A stretch of 64,000 bases of DNA from Chamaelirium japonicum (lineage: Eukaryota; Streptophyta; Magnoliopsida; Liliales; Melanthiaceae). The DNA lies in the NCBI GenBank assembly GCA_947650365.1, contig CANTAL010000098.1, forward strand, positions 744,001 to 808,000, read 5' to 3'. The position numbers and the translations under genes are program-made. Of this stretch, positions 63,092 through 64,000 are shown in pieces (position 1 is the first letter of the stretch; the number at the start of each line of letters is the position of its first letter). Under the pieces are notes generated by a model. That model was given only the letters and a program-made list of their open reading frames with translations, was not told where the DNA came from and ran no database searches.

Positions 63092-64000
63092 CGTACGAAA
63101 GAATTAGAATAGATTATGTGAATGAATTAGAATGGATACATTCGTGCGAATGAATTAGAATGGATCGTATGAATGAATTAGAATGGATCGTATGAATGAA
63201 TTAGAATGGATCGTGCGAATGAATTAGAATGGATCGTACGAATGAATTAGAATGGATCATGCGAATGAATTAGAATGGATCGTACGAATGAATTAGAATG
63301 GATACATTCGTGCGAATGAATTAGAATGGATCGTACGAATGAGTAAGAATGGATCGTACGAATGAAATAGAATGGGTCCTACGAATGAATTAGAATGGAT
63401 CGTGCAAATGAATTAGAATGGATCGTACGAATGAATTAGAATAGATTGTGCGAATGAATTAGAATGGATCGTACGAATGAATTAGAATGGATTCATTCGT
63501 GCGAATGAATTAGAATGGATCGTATTAATAAATTAGATTGGATCGTATGAATGAATTAGAATGGATCGTACGTATAAATTAGAATGGATCGTACAAATAA
63601 ATTAGAATGGATCGTGCGAATGAATTAGAATGGATCGTACGAATGAATTAGAATAGATTGTGCGAATGAATTAGAATGGATCATACGAATGAATTAGAAT
63701 GGATACATTCGTGCGAATGAATTAGAACGGATCGTCTGAATGAATTAGAATGGATCGTATGAATGAATTCGAATGGATCGTACGAATGAATTAGAATAGA
63801 TACATTCGTGCGAATGAATTAGAATGGATCATACGAAGGATTTAGGGTGGATCGTACGAATGAATTAGAATGGATACATTTGTGCGAAAGAATTAGAATG
63901 GATTGTATGAATGAATTAGAATGGATCGTATGAATGAATTAGAATGGATCGTGCGAATGAATTAGAATGGATCGTGCGAATGAATTAGAATGGATCGTAT
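63092..64000 (+). repeat. Satellite block 38, forward orientation
   Basis: Runs to the window edge, so the array continues. The series GAGTAAG, GAAATAG is at about 63345-63375 and GAATTAGGGTGG-like at 63841. Confidence 0.95.

Noticed and set aside
1..64000. CRISPR array, because of short regular repeats
   Set aside because: Repeats are directly contiguous with no unique spacers, vary in sequence, switch orientation and extend over about 50 kb.
1..64000. Telomeric or interstitial telomere repeat
   Set aside because: The unit is 23-28 bp and contains no run of TTTAGGG or related telomere motif.
16081..64000. Claim that this is the centromere
   Set aside because: A long satellite with a nested Ty3/gypsy element is compatible with a centromere, but also with pericentromeric, knob or subtelomeric DNA. 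Nothing in the sequence decides it without CENH3 data.

Overview
The window is plant-type nuclear heterochromatin. It holds a long array of a short satellite repeat (1-3680 and 16081-64000, about 51.6 kb) interrupted by one old Ty3/gypsy LTR retrotransposon of exactly 12,400 bp (3681-16080, coding on the minus strand). The plant assignment rests on the retrotransposon: RT followed by two RNase H domains, a TGGCACCGTCTGTGGGA-type primer binding site, and an antisense accessory gene of the 'putative gypsy-type transposon' family. Together these point to the plant Tat lineage. I cannot name the species, and I see no host gene.

Satellite. The basic unit is 23 bp: a core GAATGAATTAGAATGG followed by ATCGTAC. 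A 28-bp form carries ATACATTCGTGC in place of ATCGTAC. Sequence variants of the core (GAGTAAG, GAAATAG, GAAGGAATTAG, GAATTAGGGTGG) and tail (CGTAC, CGTAT, CGTGC, CATAC, TTGTGC) recur in ordered series, so a higher-order structure exists. The array flips orientation about 42 times. Blocks reading GAATGAATTAGAATGG (called forward) alternate with blocks reading CCATTCTAATTCATTC (reverse), from 11 bp to almost 5 kb long. Many flips sit at short palindromes inside the unit, and several flip points occur twice in the window with the same flanking variants.

Retrotransposon. Read on the minus strand it runs: 5' LTR (16080-15431), primer binding site, leader with two small hairpins, gag, protease, reverse transcriptase, RNase H, a second archaeal-like RNase H, and integrase ending at 9385. 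Beyond integrase lies a 5-kb 3' region with a ~187-bp duplicated repeat (8938-9275), an accessory gene on the opposite (plus) strand (5879-8774), that gene's promoter (5727-5777), eight copies of a 118-bp repeat full of GACCGATCGGTC palindromes (4497-5440), the polypurine tract and the 3' LTR (4374-3681). A 5-bp duplication, CGAAT, flanks the element, and the empty site restores a normal satellite unit. Gag-pol keeps one frame from 15263 to about 10143, broken by stop codons, with one frameshift in integrase. The element is therefore non-autonomous now, and its LTRs differ by roughly 4% by eye.

The antisense accessory gene looks like a full RNA polymerase II gene: G-box palindrome, TATA box, CT-rich leader, good start context, two short introns and an AATAAA signal. 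It encodes a domain of the Transposase_28 type, an acidic repeat region and a coiled coil. It is also broken by stop codons and two frameshifts. Because its introns lie antisense to the genomic RNA, they would survive retrotransposition.

All reading frames inside the satellite are treated as non-coding: they are by-products of the 23-bp period. I found no tRNA, rRNA, CRISPR array or bacterial feature.
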